A DNA stretch of 63,311 nucleotides. Source: Ichthyophonus hoferi. Lineage: Eukaryota; Opisthokonta; Ichthyosporea; Ichthyophonida; Ichthyophonidae. The stretch covers positions 2,553 to 65,863 of the forward strand of contig NAOQ01000371.1 in NCBI GenBank assembly GCA_002751075.1. Direction: 5' to 3'. Below, piece by piece: positions 25,845 through 39,522 of this stretch (positions within the stretch are counted from its first letter, which is position 1; the number at the start of each line of letters is the position of its first letter). Both the position numbers and the translations under genes were made by a program. The notes beneath the pieces are model-generated. The model saw only the letters and a list, made by a program, of their open reading frames with translations, did not search any database and was not told the origin of the DNA.

Positions 25845-26040
25845 TTAGCATCTACTGTACAGATTTCTATTTGGCGTACGGTGTGTCCACCTTCTTCTAG
25901 TTATTCTAGGTAGTTATTAATGGGTAAAGTACAAGCTAAAGCCATGGTACGTTTTGCATGTAGAACACATGATTGTTCTAAATTTAGAGACGTTTTATAC
26001 TTTATGTCTTGCAATTTGCAATATCAACAACAACGATGAT
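25845..26040 (-). repeat. very diverged copy of the decayed coding repeat
   Basis: On the minus strand it reads MALACTLPINNYL, aligning with ALACPLPxDxYLI of the other copies. Assigned on peptide resemblance alone. Confidence 0.35.
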
Positions 26041-27328
26041 TGTTTTTGGAGCCTATTATACACATGGAAATAATGGGTAAACACCAAATAAGTATATATG
26101 TAATATTCGGATTGGTTTGTTGTGTATAGAAAATACTTAACCACTAGGCCACAGATCAGTAGTTTGGCAACTTTATATTGACCTTAATAGGTAACTGTAA
26201 CCAAACGTAAAAAAAGTGGTAACAATAACAAATGATAATTTATCTAAGTGCAATGAAGAGCTCAGTTCTAACATTAATTAATTATAATGCTTCAGGTATG
26301 TAATGGATTCTTCAGCAATCTCAATCACACTGACCCGATCATCCAGTAGTTTTAATGGATCTTATAAATAATGCATGAGAAACCGTTTGACTGGGTCTGG
26401 CCATTTTAATTATTTTTGACTGGTTGAATTAAATTATGGTGTTTATTTATTGGTACAATACTGCATTGCCTTAAATTGTCAAATTGTAACAGTTAATTTA
26501 TATTGTACTGGCTAAAATTGACGCATAAGATTTGTTTTTTTATTAAGAAAGTATTTCAATAGTCATCACCAGGACAGTCGACATGTAGGCCAACCAATTA
26601 TAGGACTGAAATACGAGTACATCAACTTTGTTTAAGTAAATATGTTTAAATGAATGTATGCATGTATATTCGTTAATCAATATCTTCAAGAGGATATATA
26701 TATATATTACGTGATTTCTATTATATTAACAGCATTTAAAAACAATGCACATGTAAATGAGCTTGATAACGTCCAGTTGTAGTTATGCATCTACTACTAA
26801 TATTTTAAATATACCAAATTACCTCCCCAACCACTTTCGATTTACAGTTAAAAACAGAGGTATAAAACACAAGAAACAAACAATAAGTAAATTTACTTTG
26901 ACTTTTGGTCTTCTACTTGTATTTTCAGTGTTGACAAGAAAGAAAGAAATAAAATATTTATTAGATGAAAATATACATTGTAATCGGTAATCAAGTAATA
27001 AACCATATTGAACTATATTTTTGCGTGCAACGTCAAATGCAACATCTTTGGTCTAAAAAACAAAATATATTAAGTCAGTGTAAACTCTTTAAATAAAATT
27101 AGGTAAAAAAAAAAAAGAAAAAAAAGAAAAAAAAAGAAAAAGAACGGGTTTTTATTAATAAAATGTTAGTGTACAAAAATAATGAAGGACTGAAGTTTCA
27201 ATATGCGGGGGTTTATGTATAATGTATAACTTGTAGAGTTGGTAGTCAAGTAAACTAATAGAATCGAAGGTCAATTAGGAACAAGTGAGAGGAGTCTCGG
27301 GTCCAATATGATATGATAGAGCCAGTGC

Positions 27329-30300
27329 TTAACGCTTTACCCTGTGAATACAAGAAGATTAATGATATAATACTGGACAATGACTATTGAATAAAGTCAC
27401 ATGATATTGTGTCGTTCTCATATATATATACAAGACATATTTTTAAACTTCTTGTATATAGTTACATAGATTATAGAGTCAATGATTTGCAATAATTAAT
27501 AAACAATTAATTAATAGTTAAACTACCGATTAGTCTATATATATATATATATATATATAGTATGCTATATTTAGATAATTTAAAGTATCTCTGTCTGTGA
27601 CAAGACCTGTACTTTTGATTCTACAGTGACAGCTGGATAAAGATCAGGATTAAAAGGCCTAATCAATAAATTAATTAATCATAATTGAATAAAAACCTCT
27701 GTTTTGCAGTTTAATTGTCTACTACCAACAGTCAGTTGCCATCCAAAAATTAATGTGATAATAACTATAATACAGTAAGATAATAGCTATAATATAGTAA
27801 GATAATAACTATAATTTAGTAAGATAGTAACTATAATATAATAAGATAATAACTATAATATAGTAAGATAGTAACTATAATACAGTAAGATAAGAACCAT
27901 AATATGGTAAGATAGTAACTATAATACAGTAAGATAATAACTATAATATAGTAAGATAGTAACTATAGTACAGTAAGATAATAACTATAATATAGTAAGA
28001 AAATAACTATAATACAGTAAGATAATAACTATAATATAGAAAGATAATAACTATAATAGAGTAAGATAATAACTATAATACGGTATGATAATAGCTATAA
28101 TACAGTAGGATAATAACTATAATACAGTAAGATAATAACTATAATAGGGTAAGATAATAATTACAATACAGTAAAATTATAACTAAAATACAGTCAATTC
28201 ATAGCTATAGTAGAGTAAAATAAAAATAAAAATAATAAAGTAAGATAATAACTATAATAGAGTAAGATAATACCAAATAGATGCATACACATGTACACGT
28301 ACACATATACACATACATATATTATTACATACCAAGTAAATTTCTTTCGTGCTTTTTTCTGACCAGGTTTTTTTCTCTCCGCTCTCCTGTAATCAATCTG
28401 TAACAGCTTAGCTGGAAATAGAAAGAGAGAAAGTTTAGGAGGCAATAAACTATGATAAAGGAATATTCATGTTTTTTTATATATAAATTGATATAATAAA
28501 ACAGCTTTATTTGTATCTTACATATATATATCTTTTATTAATAAGCCAAATTTAATTGACATGTTTTTTTTATATATATTTCTTTATATTATAAATTCTA
28601 ACTATAGTAATTTTTTAAATAACAAAAAATATACACTACAATATATATATATATATATCGAAGTATGCGTCAATATAATGCATCATCAAATAAAGATATA
28701 TAAATAAAAAACTTTTTCCAGTGGACGAGAAGGAGAGGAGAAAGGGAAAATAGGAAGAAAGCAAGCGCTGAATTTAAATCATAATGCACCTGTTGGTGTA
28801 ACTCCAATTGATTTTACATCTTTTCTATAAACAGCCAATGATTGACAGGTGTTAAAGTATTAGTCAATTGCAAATACCTATAGGTATTTTAACTTACCTT
28901 CTTCAAGAATATTAAACCAATGATCATTCATTTGAGAAAGTGCAAGTGCAATGCCATGCCTCAGGGAATTTGATTGGCCTATTAATGAAATAAATCATTT
29001 TTATGTTGGCTTAAGTTTATTTCACCAATTTTAACAACACGAGAGGATAAAAAGTAAAAGAATATGTCAGGCCGTGAATCTGGGGTAATTATAATTTGAT
29101 AACTGCAGGTCTATATAAAATAATATATTCTAGTATAATACTATATAATGAAATATAATACAATATAATACAACATACTATAATATAATGTAATATAAAA
29201 TAAGATAAGATAACATCGTATAACATAAAATAACATAGCAATATATAATAGTTGCATTAAGTAGTACTATAACTAGGTACACAGTAGGTAATACCACATT
29301 ATCCTCACCTGCAATAACACAACTCACCTGTGATTCCACCATTATATACATGTGCAACAATATCAACCTTTCCTAACATATTAGTACATAGCAGTGGCTC
29401 CATAATCATTTTACGGTCTATTATCTGCAGATGTATTTATGTATGTATGTATGTATGTTTGTATTTAAATAAATAAAAAATATTAAATATTAAATCTTAA
29501 ACATTATTAAAATATAACAATTATTAAAAGTAAATACAATTAGTATATAAACACGTTTAATATATGTTATAAATATTAATATAACTTAAACAGATGCCTA
29601 ACGGATAAACAACCACCGCAAATAACTACTACCCAAAATTAAACTGGCCAATAGGATATACATAATACAATTATCACATGCCAATTATAAAGCAACTTAC
29701 CCTTGGAAAGTATTTAATTAATGAGAAGTCTCTATTTATAACTAGTTTACCAGTGCCTGATTGGACCTGCACCATTGCCCGAGCACGCTTACGTCTACCA
29801 ATAGCATAATAGGGCTTGTCTAGATCAGGCTGGTTTGATTGAAATAAATTGAATGTCAATATTTCACATCATATGCTATATTATGTTATGTTATGTTATG
29901 TTATGTTATGTTATGTTACGTTATCGTATGTTATGTCATGTTATGTTACGTTATGTTATGTTATATTATATTATGTTATATTATATTATGTTATATTATA
30001 TTATGTTATATTATGTTATGTTAGGTTATGTTGTGTTATATTATGTTGTGTTATGTTATGTTATGTTATGTTATGTTATGCTATTCTATATTATGTTATG
30101 TTATGCTATGTTACGTTATGTTACGTTATGTCATATTATGTCATGCTATGTTACGTTATACTATGCTACTCTAGATTACAGACAAAAATAAATAAACATT
30201 TATATACAGACGTAACCCAATCGCCATACTAGCTTGTCTATCAATTTCTCTATCGATCTATCTACCTATCTATCAATTTTTCTCTCCTCTCCTACTAACC

Positions 30301-33300
30301 TCAACTTTGACAGTAACTTTGTTTTCCAGCCCTGACTCACTCATGTATCTACGTAGCAGTGTGTACGCTTTGTCGGAATTCTGATAGGGGATTAGATTTT
30401 TAAAATTTAAGAACTAACTATATAATTCTGTAAGGTATGGTTTGTGAAGATGTGGAAACCACATATAGTCACAGGTGGACCAATGATTGAGGATATTGGA
30501 CTATGTCACGACTTCCTATTGAAAAAATTAATATTAAAACATTAAAATATAGTATCTAATATAATATAATATCATACAAATATAATATAGTATATTAAAA
30601 TATAATATACTATAATATAACATAAGGTAATATAATTTGTCTGTAGATTAACGTATAGTGGCACTCATTCTATTGCTATAACCTTATCCAGTCATAAACA
30701 CCCCTCACACTGATCTACTATCATTTTATGTCCAATGCGTAGGGGCTAACAAGTGATTAGTCATAGATCACATGGGATCTGAAGAATTAGAACACTGCAT
30801 TTTATTGCATAATCCCATTTAATAAACATTGACGATTGGCCAATAATATTCTAACCAAGAATTCACTATTATCTGGTACGATTACCAGGCATCAAAAGGA
30901 TAAACATAGAGAGGGATCATATAAAACAATCATATCAAAAATAAAGAAAAACCAATAGGATTACACTTACCCTCCCTCTCCCACCCCAGGGAGAGCAATA
31001 AAAATAATAATAAGAAATATGAGATAATTAATCACAACAGCTAATCATACCGGGTGATCGGCGATCAGATTAAGTTGTCCAATGAGAGCATTGTACTGGG
31101 ACTCTTGCACATTACACTGCAGTACTCTCTCAAAGTCGGAACAGGGCATCCATGGTCTGTCTTCACCTATTGGGTATTGTTTCTGTAAAAAGATATATGA
31201 CTGGTTTAGTTGTTGTTGGTTGGAGCTATAAATAAAATGAGGTGATGCTGTTATTAAAGCATGATTAATTGGGCATTTGATTGGTAGAATTATACCAAGG
31301 CGTAGGTAGTTATATTATCATATATGTATACCTATATACATATATACACAAACTTATATAAACCAGTAAAGGAGAACATAAATAAATAAGGTATGATATT
31401 TAGGTAAATAAACCAACCAAACAATGTATATAAAGTTATTAAAATGTAAAAATAGACAAAGGTTACTACCTCCTCTTCTTGTGGCGGCAAAGCATTGATA
31501 GTATCATATTGACTCTCAAACACATGTAACAAATCATAAAATGGCCATCGACCTGTATGATTCCCATCCAATTATTGTTACCATTTAAATATATATATCG
31601 TCTCGTTCAATTGAGAGAGGTTTTAAAATTAAAACACTTCAAATTTAGTCAAAAAATATATATACCTATATATGTATGTATTTAATATCATCTGATTTGA
31701 TATAATAGTATAGATTCCAATATAAAATAATAAAACATAACGTAATATAATGCAGCATAATATAATGCCATACATTATATTACAGTAGTAACGTATAGTA
31801 AGGTATAGGTATAGGAGATAGTAGTAATATGTAGTAAGATGTAGGATATGTAGGGTATAGCAGTAACATATAGTAAATATAGGATATAGGGTATACTAGT
31901 TACATATAGTAAGGTATAAGGTAGATAAAGTATAGTAGTAAGTACAATACGCACCAGTAAAATAGGCAGGAGAAGCTGGTCTCCCATCGCCATCAATTAA
32001 AATTCTTTCCCTTTTTATTTGTTTACTCTCTACATGCAGTGCTAATCTGGCATTCTGTTCTAACACCTTTAGGTCTGGGAACCAATAGCGAAACTCCTTT
32101 TCAATGGCTATAAATAGTATGTGTATATATATATAGTATGAAATATAGTATGGTGTATGCCAGAGGTATTTTATTGTATTTGATTATTTATGTTATATTT
32201 GTGGCATTACATATTATAGATGTTGGTATTATTAATATAGTATCTAGTATATGTTATCTATTTTAAATGCATTATATAATAAATATATGTATTAATATAA
32301 TTGTGTATGTGATATAAGTTTGGAACCGAGGGAGAGTATGTGATGTAAAATAGGTTAGTATTACTGGTCAATAGCATGTCTGTAAAGTGTGCATGGGCAC
32401 ATAGCCAGTATACAGTCTGTTCTAATATGCAATTAGTTTAATAAAAATACAACCAATACCCAAAGTTAAATAATTTTAATTTAGTTGCATAGTTACCAAA
32501 GCAATAATTTTTATAAAAACTGATCTGAAAGATACGCAACAGAATTAAAACGCAAGCCCTATTGATTAGGAGCGCATTATGCTGGGAATAAAAAAAATAT
32601 TCAAGGAAGGCATGATCTGTTGAATTAATTTCAAAGCTTGATCAACAATTATCCTCCTATGACCTAATGAGACAATAGCTTTATATTTAATCACTAAAAT
32701 TAGTAGGTATTATATTCACTGCGCGGCTGTGGTGGCAAGTTATGCATCCTATCGAACATTTAATTTTATCTAAGGAATTACTTCTTAGCTTTCCAATACA
32801 AATTGTCTGTCTGATCTGATATATAGCAATTTCCAATCAAATATGTATATTAGATGTATATTATAAGTTTATGTTCTATCGGATGAATAAATATAACTAT
32901 AACTCAGCAATTAGGCTTAGTCTTATATAGAGAAATTTGTTATCTCATTTACAGCAACTTTCAATTAAATACCTTTATTGGTTTTGTATTATAAGTTTAT
33001 ATTCGATCTTATGTATACTTTAACATCAGAAATTGGCTCCTAAACATGAATAGCTTATTTTATCTTATGTATGGCAGCCTCCAATAACATATACGTAATA
33101 AGTTTATAGTATAAGTTTATTTAATAATTATAACATCTCACTGGGTTCCATTTCAAATCTAAACCAATTATATATACCCAGGGGTTTATAACCTCTTATT
33201 ATAGCCATGCCACCTACCCTCATTGGTCAGTTTCTCATCTAGTTCTTTATCTGTAGGATTTTCTAATCCTAAGAATATTTTGGCTGCGATTGTTTCAGCT

Positions 33301-35076
33301 TCTTTCCATGATTTGGAAAATTCAGGTCCACCATATTCACTGGTAAGATAGTAGTATATATATGTATATAGAAAGAAAAGAGAGCGAAGTGAAGGAAATC
33401 AATGATAAGAAAAGGGAAAGAGTATATGATATGATTTAAGTAATAGTAGTGGTATCTATAGTGTTATGGAAGCAAGGAAAAAATGTAAAGGCATATATTG
33501 GATTAGTTTTGGAGCCTTGGTATTGTATTGTATTGTATTGTATTGTATTGTATTGTATTATATTTCTGTTATACTAGAATAAAGGGCAGTATTATAATTG
33601 TATATAAATTAAGAAATGTATAGGAGTGAGATAGAAATATTACTATATAATATGTATAGTAAATTAAAACGACTGGCAAACCGTTAGTACAAGTAATAAA
33701 TAAAGCGAATATATATAGAGGGTGCAATAATATAAATTAGAGAAAGAACCTTAGATAATATATATATTATAAACCCCCAAGCTTTTGCAATACACGGAAA
33801 AACAACCCACAATACCATCCTAACATTCTAAAGGTTTCAGAAAAAATCATTTCAAAAAAATATAATCCTGGAACCGAGAGCAAAAATCATCAATGCCATG
33901 CAACACAATACAATACAATACAAGACAATAAAATACAATACAATATCATATAATATAATACAATATCATGTAATACAATACCATACCATACCATGCCATA
34001 TAGTGAAACGGATTGTAAGATATTGTTTTGTAGAATAATAGATTACCTGTTTTCTTTTAGCATACCTCGTGCATCATATTCAAGATTACTTTCCTCGTTG
34101 GCCTGATGCTCCTGCATATTATAGTGATATAATTTGATATTATTGGATAATATAATATTCTATTATACTCTATGTTATTCACTTGTCTATTACACATACA
34201 AAATTATATATATATTCTGATTGGTGTCTGTTGGCAAAATAGTTATAATTAGGAAATCATTTCTACTTTTCTTTTTATATGTTACTCTCTCTCTCTCTTT
34301 CTTCAATTTACTCTATCTCTTTATTCTTATCCACTTTCTCCTGACTATTCATAGCCAATTACAGGAAGCACACCGCAGCCTATTTAAGGATCACGAAGTG
34401 AGTTTATATTAGAGATATTATTATAACAATAGCCTCTCACTTTCAATCTTAATTGTCATACACTGACTTCGTTGATATTCAATCTGGTTATCTTATAAAG
34501 AATCCCAACTTAAGTAAGTTAGATCCATTTTCCCACCCATATTCAGCCTATCCTTATCCTATATAATATAATGCATATATAACCTGTATATTACAGTTCT
34601 TCTCTCTATATCCTTCATATTTATATAACGCATATGTTCTATGTATCTTACGTTTTTTTCAAAACCAGCAACCTCCTCTGGCTTCTTTCCTGTAGTTTTT
34701 TCCCACCCTGTAAGGGGAAAGATGCAATGTAAGTCAATATTAGTCTGTGTTTTTATTATTTCACCGTGTTTTAATTGTTATTTTACTGTGATATAGTTAT
34801 TATCTCACCTATTATGAGTGGCACCCACAACTGCGAACAGAGAATTAAACCAAGGCAAACAAACTATATTCAGTATAATTACAGAAAGCCAGGATGGGGA
34901 TCCAATCACAGAAAAAATCTTTACATTTTCTCTAAATAAAGGATACTTTTTTTTATAGATTAATTAATAAACTAATTATTTATAAAGTAATTTTTTAAAA
35001 GGTATTGTTATATATTCAAGCAATTAATTCATTAGTTAACTTATACTGTAGCTATTTTTTACCCATTTGGTATATG

Positions 35077-35113
<37 letters not shown>

Positions 35114-37651
35114 TAAATATAGAAATGTATAACTATTGTTACTTCTTAATGAGAAATAAATGAATAAATATATATACATATGTATGTATGTATGTGTTTA
35201 GGTAGATAGATAGGGATCTACGTCGGTATGCACGTATAATTGTGAATAAATACTACAATGTATGTTTTAACATAAGTAAATATGTATGTGTATGTTTAAG
35301 ATTTACACAGAGAGTATAACGGATAATGAATACTCGGGTATGTAAAAGCGGATGAAAGGTAAGGTATTGTATTGGCCATTATGTTATCGTAGACGCACTA
35401 TAATTTGTTGTTGTAAGGGGAGTAAGAGTAAAGAGTACTAATAATACACAAGAAATAAATCACCAAGTAATTGTATAGAAAGTGAGATGGTATAAACAAT
35501 ACAAACTATAATTGGATGCACTCAATTAACTGTGTGAAACGCTACTATTCAAAATTAAAGAGTAATAGTAATAGGAAAAGGAAATGAATACAAAATTGAG
35601 TGATAGATAACAGAAACACATCATTAGCATATAGTATTGCACAAAATTTTACATCCTAAATCAAAGCAATAACAACACTTACACTCTGATAATATCTCAT
35701 GTTTAGGTCGATAGAGGCCACCACCGTGATCAATAATGTCTACCATGTCGTCATGGGCTACTTCGTTGTCACTAATGTTTTGAGTGGCGTTTATGTAAGT
35801 TGTATTATAAGTACGTATACACATATATGTGTTTATATATATATGTGTGTGTAATTATAATACTATGATATATAATAATATGATAATATAACATTGTTAT
35901 ATAAAGCATGTATGTTAATATATATTTTTATGGTTTGGTGCTTGTTGTATGGTATGGCTTGAAGAAAAAATGTAATAAATATTGCAATTTATGCTTGTAT
36001 TTGTACGAGTATGCATATACATATATTATTACTATAGATTTATTAATATTGTATATATTTTGGCTGTTTTATGTACGCATACGAGCGCGAAACTATGCAC
36101 AAGCGTGTGCATATTCTGCTGAAGCAAAAACATTTCATTACACTGCATAAATAACATTTTTATACATAAAGGCTTTGACAATAAAAGGTAATAGTTTTTC
36201 AATATAAGTAAATACAAACATATCACGTGTATATATCTGTATATTATTAGTTATATTAAGGTACCAATGATATAAAGCCTGTAAAGTTTAATTTAGAGGA
36301 AATTAAATGAAAGCAACTGTCAAATAAATATAAAAAATAAAAAATAAAACGATAGTAATTAAATTATTTAATAATATACACCTTGAAGCCCTACCATGAA
36401 TTATTATAAATGTCTCCAACCTGTTTTGGTATTGTGTGATAATGTTTTCTCTGGAAATAGCATGATAGTTCTGGTGGTAATATCTGTCTCAGGCTCCATG
36501 ATAAACTTCCTTTTAGTTCAACCACACCTTGCACTACGACAGGGCGTATCCACCCTAATTTACAAAACATAGATAAATATTATCCCTTAGCAACCGGTTG
36601 GCAACTGATCAATATGGATGTAGCTCTCTTACTGTCATCAAGTTATATTGTACCCGTTGGAGAACTAGTCTCAAACCTATTTTTTCTAGAAGGATTTAAT
36701 TAGGCTTGTCAAGGCAAACATAAAGTGTTGTTTCAATATTATCTACCGCTTAATACATAAAAATGTAAGTGTATTTCAGTATATATCTAAAATTTCCGGT
36801 AGCACCTGAGATAAATTGCTTTATATATCTCTATTAACGTCCAGTGTTGATATAATCAGATGTCTTAAGTAGTATAGTTTTTGTACATAATATTATATTT
36901 TTCTGTAAATAGGCCTATGTCAAAAACAGTTAGATTATGTAGCTCATCAAAAAGTATTTCCAGGCTACACTACTTCTCTCCTTCATAATATAACTATCCG
37001 GAAAATATATACTATAAATACTATCCCTCCTGTGTAATGGACGTAAACAAAAGCACATAAATTAAATTTTTTTTTTCGATTAGGCGTGGTGCGCCACGTC
37101 GCTATTTGATTGATCTACAAATTTTAATCAGCTAGCGATTAACCTGTCTATCCAATCACAATCACGTAATGCATATAAATTATATCCACTGATCTTAGTC
37201 TTCGGATATCAAGCAATGATTGGTCAATTTTAATTTGGATTTCAAATCTATGAAATCTACCTATAGGAGCGTTAATGTCTTTATTGTAAAATAGTTTAGA
37301 AGTTATATAAATATATATATTATTTTTAGTGCATCTATAATGTTTTTTTAAAAAATGCGTTGGCTTTAATTTTTACAAAAAAAATTCTGCAGATAATTCT
37401 TGTCTTGAGGGCAAATTTTTAATCACATAAATACATATACATACACCATGCATTGTCGTCTAACCACTAATACGGCTTCTTATTTAATACACCTAGTGCC
37501 TTGCTGAATCATACTATATACAAATCAGACGAAACCGTTCATAAAATATTTAATTAAAGAAGTTAGAACCACCTTCATCAATTATGCGTTGCATCTCTAG
37601 ATTAGCTATCGATTCATACATGAAGCTACCCAGAAGAATGTTGGTGGACAT
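27329..37651 (-). CDS. MRPS9: mitochondrial small-subunit ribosomal protein uS9m, 15 exons
   Basis: Exons, 5' to 3': 37651-37573, 36554-36395, 35771-35683, 34707-34652, 34111-34047, 33339-33218, 32107-31955, 31552-31470, 31182-31051, 30380-30300, 29829-29701, 29424-29328, 28978-28898, 28411-28333, 27341-27329. They total 1419 nt (472 aa), all in phase. Residues 341-472 are a ribosomal uS9 domain: YYAIGRRKRARAMVQV, KLVINRDFSLIKYFPR, VAHVYNGGITGQSNSLRHGI, RAERKKPGQKKARKKFTW, ending VKR. The uS9 tail reaches the P-site tRNA in ribosomes. The 340-residue N-terminal extension is longer than in human MRPS9 (396 aa in all) and is Glu/Lys-rich with a conserved-looking WF core. Exons 1-2 rest on phase compatibility and open frame only. 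The N-terminus does not look like a typical Arg-rich presequence, so the true first exon could differ. The last exon is only 13 nt. Confidence 0.88.
27756..28275. repeat. 22-bp minisatellite in the last uS9m intron
   Basis: About 23 imperfect head-to-tail copies of a unit near AACTATAATACAGTAAGATA plus two bases. It fills half of the final intron of the uS9m gene (27342-28332). Variants alternate between ATACAG, ATATAG and ATAGAG forms, suggesting repeated slippage or unequal exchange. Confidence 0.9.
29878..30160. repeat. TTATG pentanucleotide array
   Basis: About 280 bp of (TTATG)n with TTATA and TTACG variants, inside the uS9m intron between exons 30380-30300 and 29829-29701. Because pentamers cycle through frames without stops, it yields long open frames in two frames; these are not genes. 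Confidence 0.9.
33517..33560. repeat. TATTG pentanucleotide array
   Basis: About eight copies of TATTG in the uS9m intron 33340-34046. A complementary array lies at about 33900-33990 in the same intron. Confidence 0.85.
33900..33990. repeat. CAATA pentanucleotide array
   Basis: About 15 imperfect copies of CAATA, the reverse complement of the TATTG array some 340 bp upstream in the same intron. The two could pair in the pre-mRNA. Confidence 0.85.
34793..35070 (-). repeat. LTR-like solo repeat, family B, copy 1
   Basis: In the uS9m intron between exons 35771-35683 and 34707-34652. Shares with 50867-51110 the order: an ACTG/ACAG-AGC block, an AT-rich middle, a TATAAAA-like box, TGCCTTxxTTTAATT, then GTGGRTGCCA. 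Resembles family A in layout. Probably an old solo LTR. Confidence 0.45.
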
Positions 37652-39522
37652 TTTTGTGAGGGGTTAGGAGAGGAATATAACATTGTTATGTATAAATTTC
37701 TAACCTGCTAGTCGTATATTATTTAGTGCGTAGAAATAAAGAGCAGTTTTTTTTATCTTATTTTTAAAACATAGCAGTATATTCTATTTAAATTCCAATA
37801 TCGTGATCATCACAATACAAGATTTAAAAAATGTGGCACGTTTTCCTACCAGTTCAAAAAAACCGCCTTTAATATGTGTAGGGAATAGCAAGTAGAGACG
37901 GAAGCGTTCCCGTGACATATATTCGATTATACGGAGAGAAAATATCACATTGAGAGGGTTTTAACGTCTCCCTTTGTATACACGGAGTGAAAATATGCCA
38001 AGATATATTTTATTATTATTAAAATGCTCAGCAGGACTTGTCTTAAACAGGATGCCTAAGCAATGAGTTATCTGGACCCAAAACATATGATCTAAAATGG
38101 TTTATAATATAGTCGCAGGCCCTTTGACATTGGTTAGTTTATTTTTGATCGATCATTTTGGATTGACATTGAACATAAGAGAATGCACTAGTTATTTTTT
38201 TAGTGTTCGTATGAAATAGTTATTGCTAATAATATTAAATAATTATAGCTATAAAAAGAAATACCCAAATTAATTAAATATCCCTGTTTTAACGATATGA
38301 CATAGATTCAACATTAATACTCGCATATATATATAACAAATATCCAATTATCATTAATATGTGTATAAATGCATACATATATCATATTTACATGCATGTC
38401 TATCCACATACGCCCAGTTCTGACAGGCTGCCCCCATACGTGATATAGCTGAATAGCGATTTTAGGTTGCGCTGGAGATGTCGTATTATGTTGTGATGCG
38501 ATTGCACCTTTGGTGTTTTTTAAAAGGCCAATTTTGATTAGATTAGGATTTTCAATATAGAATTAATCTGATGCTTTTACTTTTGTAAGACGTATGCAAA
38601 GCACTTGGCTTTTAGAGAGCATTTCCTGTGAGAATTCTTTTTAATTGAGCGAATCTAGACCAGTCATCGTATGTAACCGGTTTAAATTATATAAATAGGT
38701 TTGATTTGATATGTAGATTAAAGATAATATCGTGATTTCGGTTTATTCTACTGCAAGGAAATATTATTTTAGATATGTTGCTTCAAGCTGCTATTATCAT
38801 GATAGAGGTAAATAAATGGTTTACGAATAATACGAGGTCAAGGGTTGACTCTTAGATTAACTTGATTAACTTAGAGTACGCATATAATAATAAGGAGCCA
38901 ATAATTGATGCTAATCTATTTATTAAATATTCCTATTGGGCTAAAATACGTAATTAGAGTCTATAGAATGGATTGACTAAAATGTTGCCTCACATAAAAT
39001 TAAAAATAGATCGATAAATTAAGATCCCTATTATTTGTCCTAAAAACTTGTATAATAATTAATATACTTATTAATCAACTTCATCACAGTCCTCCACTTG
39101 TAAATATAATTGCTGTGGATCGACATGTATAACAAAAATTGAATGCTCAGTTTTTATAATAATGAAATTAGACTATTTTTATAGAAAATCATTTCCCGTA
39201 TTAATAACGTAAATAATGATATATGTCTGTACCTACCAAAGAAATAAACTCCATGTTGATTGGAACAAGAAACTCTCACCAATTAAAACAATGGTGTATA
39301 ATTAGCAATAGACCAAATATATAATGTATAACGCATGTTTATCAACGAGCCTCCAAGATGTGATAAAATTCTATTTACCCATTTCTGATCGAGGAATGTG
39401 AAGTGTTGTACAATAAACATCGGCCCCGAATTGGTAATTTCCCTCTAGGCACTGGCCCCTTACTGGTTATCTTCTCTATAGGTTTGTTTGTTTGTTTGTT
39501 AGTATTCCTTAAAGCTATTTTT
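37652..39522. promoter_or_regulatory. divergent upstream region of uS9m and fumarase
   Basis: 1.87 kb between two genes pointing away from each other; it must hold both promoters. Very AT-rich. I find no exon, repeat family or clear core promoter. An open frame runs into the fumarase start from about 39403 without an ATG before 39523. The short GTTT repeat at about 39482-39500 is a microsatellite. Confidence 0.4.

Larger units (their letters stand above)
23582..27328. other. repeat-rich interval between Copia fossil and uS9m
   Basis: Holds an LTR-like solo repeat (24214-24487), tandem and palindromic copies of the decayed coding repeat (24.80-25.72 kb), a weaker copy (25.85-26.04 kb), a short (TA)n run and an A-rich tract at 27105-27140. 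An open frame at 26757-26990 (77 aa) has no recognisable features and is not supported as a gene. Confidence 0.55.

Noticed and set aside
26757-26990. 77-aa plus-strand frame
   Set aside because: No motif, no homologue recognised, and no upstream or downstream signal; length is within chance for this composition.
29849-30232. Long open frames of 112-127 aa in two plus-strand frames
   Set aside because: They are translations of a TTATG pentamer array (CYVM-type repeats) inside the uS9m intron.
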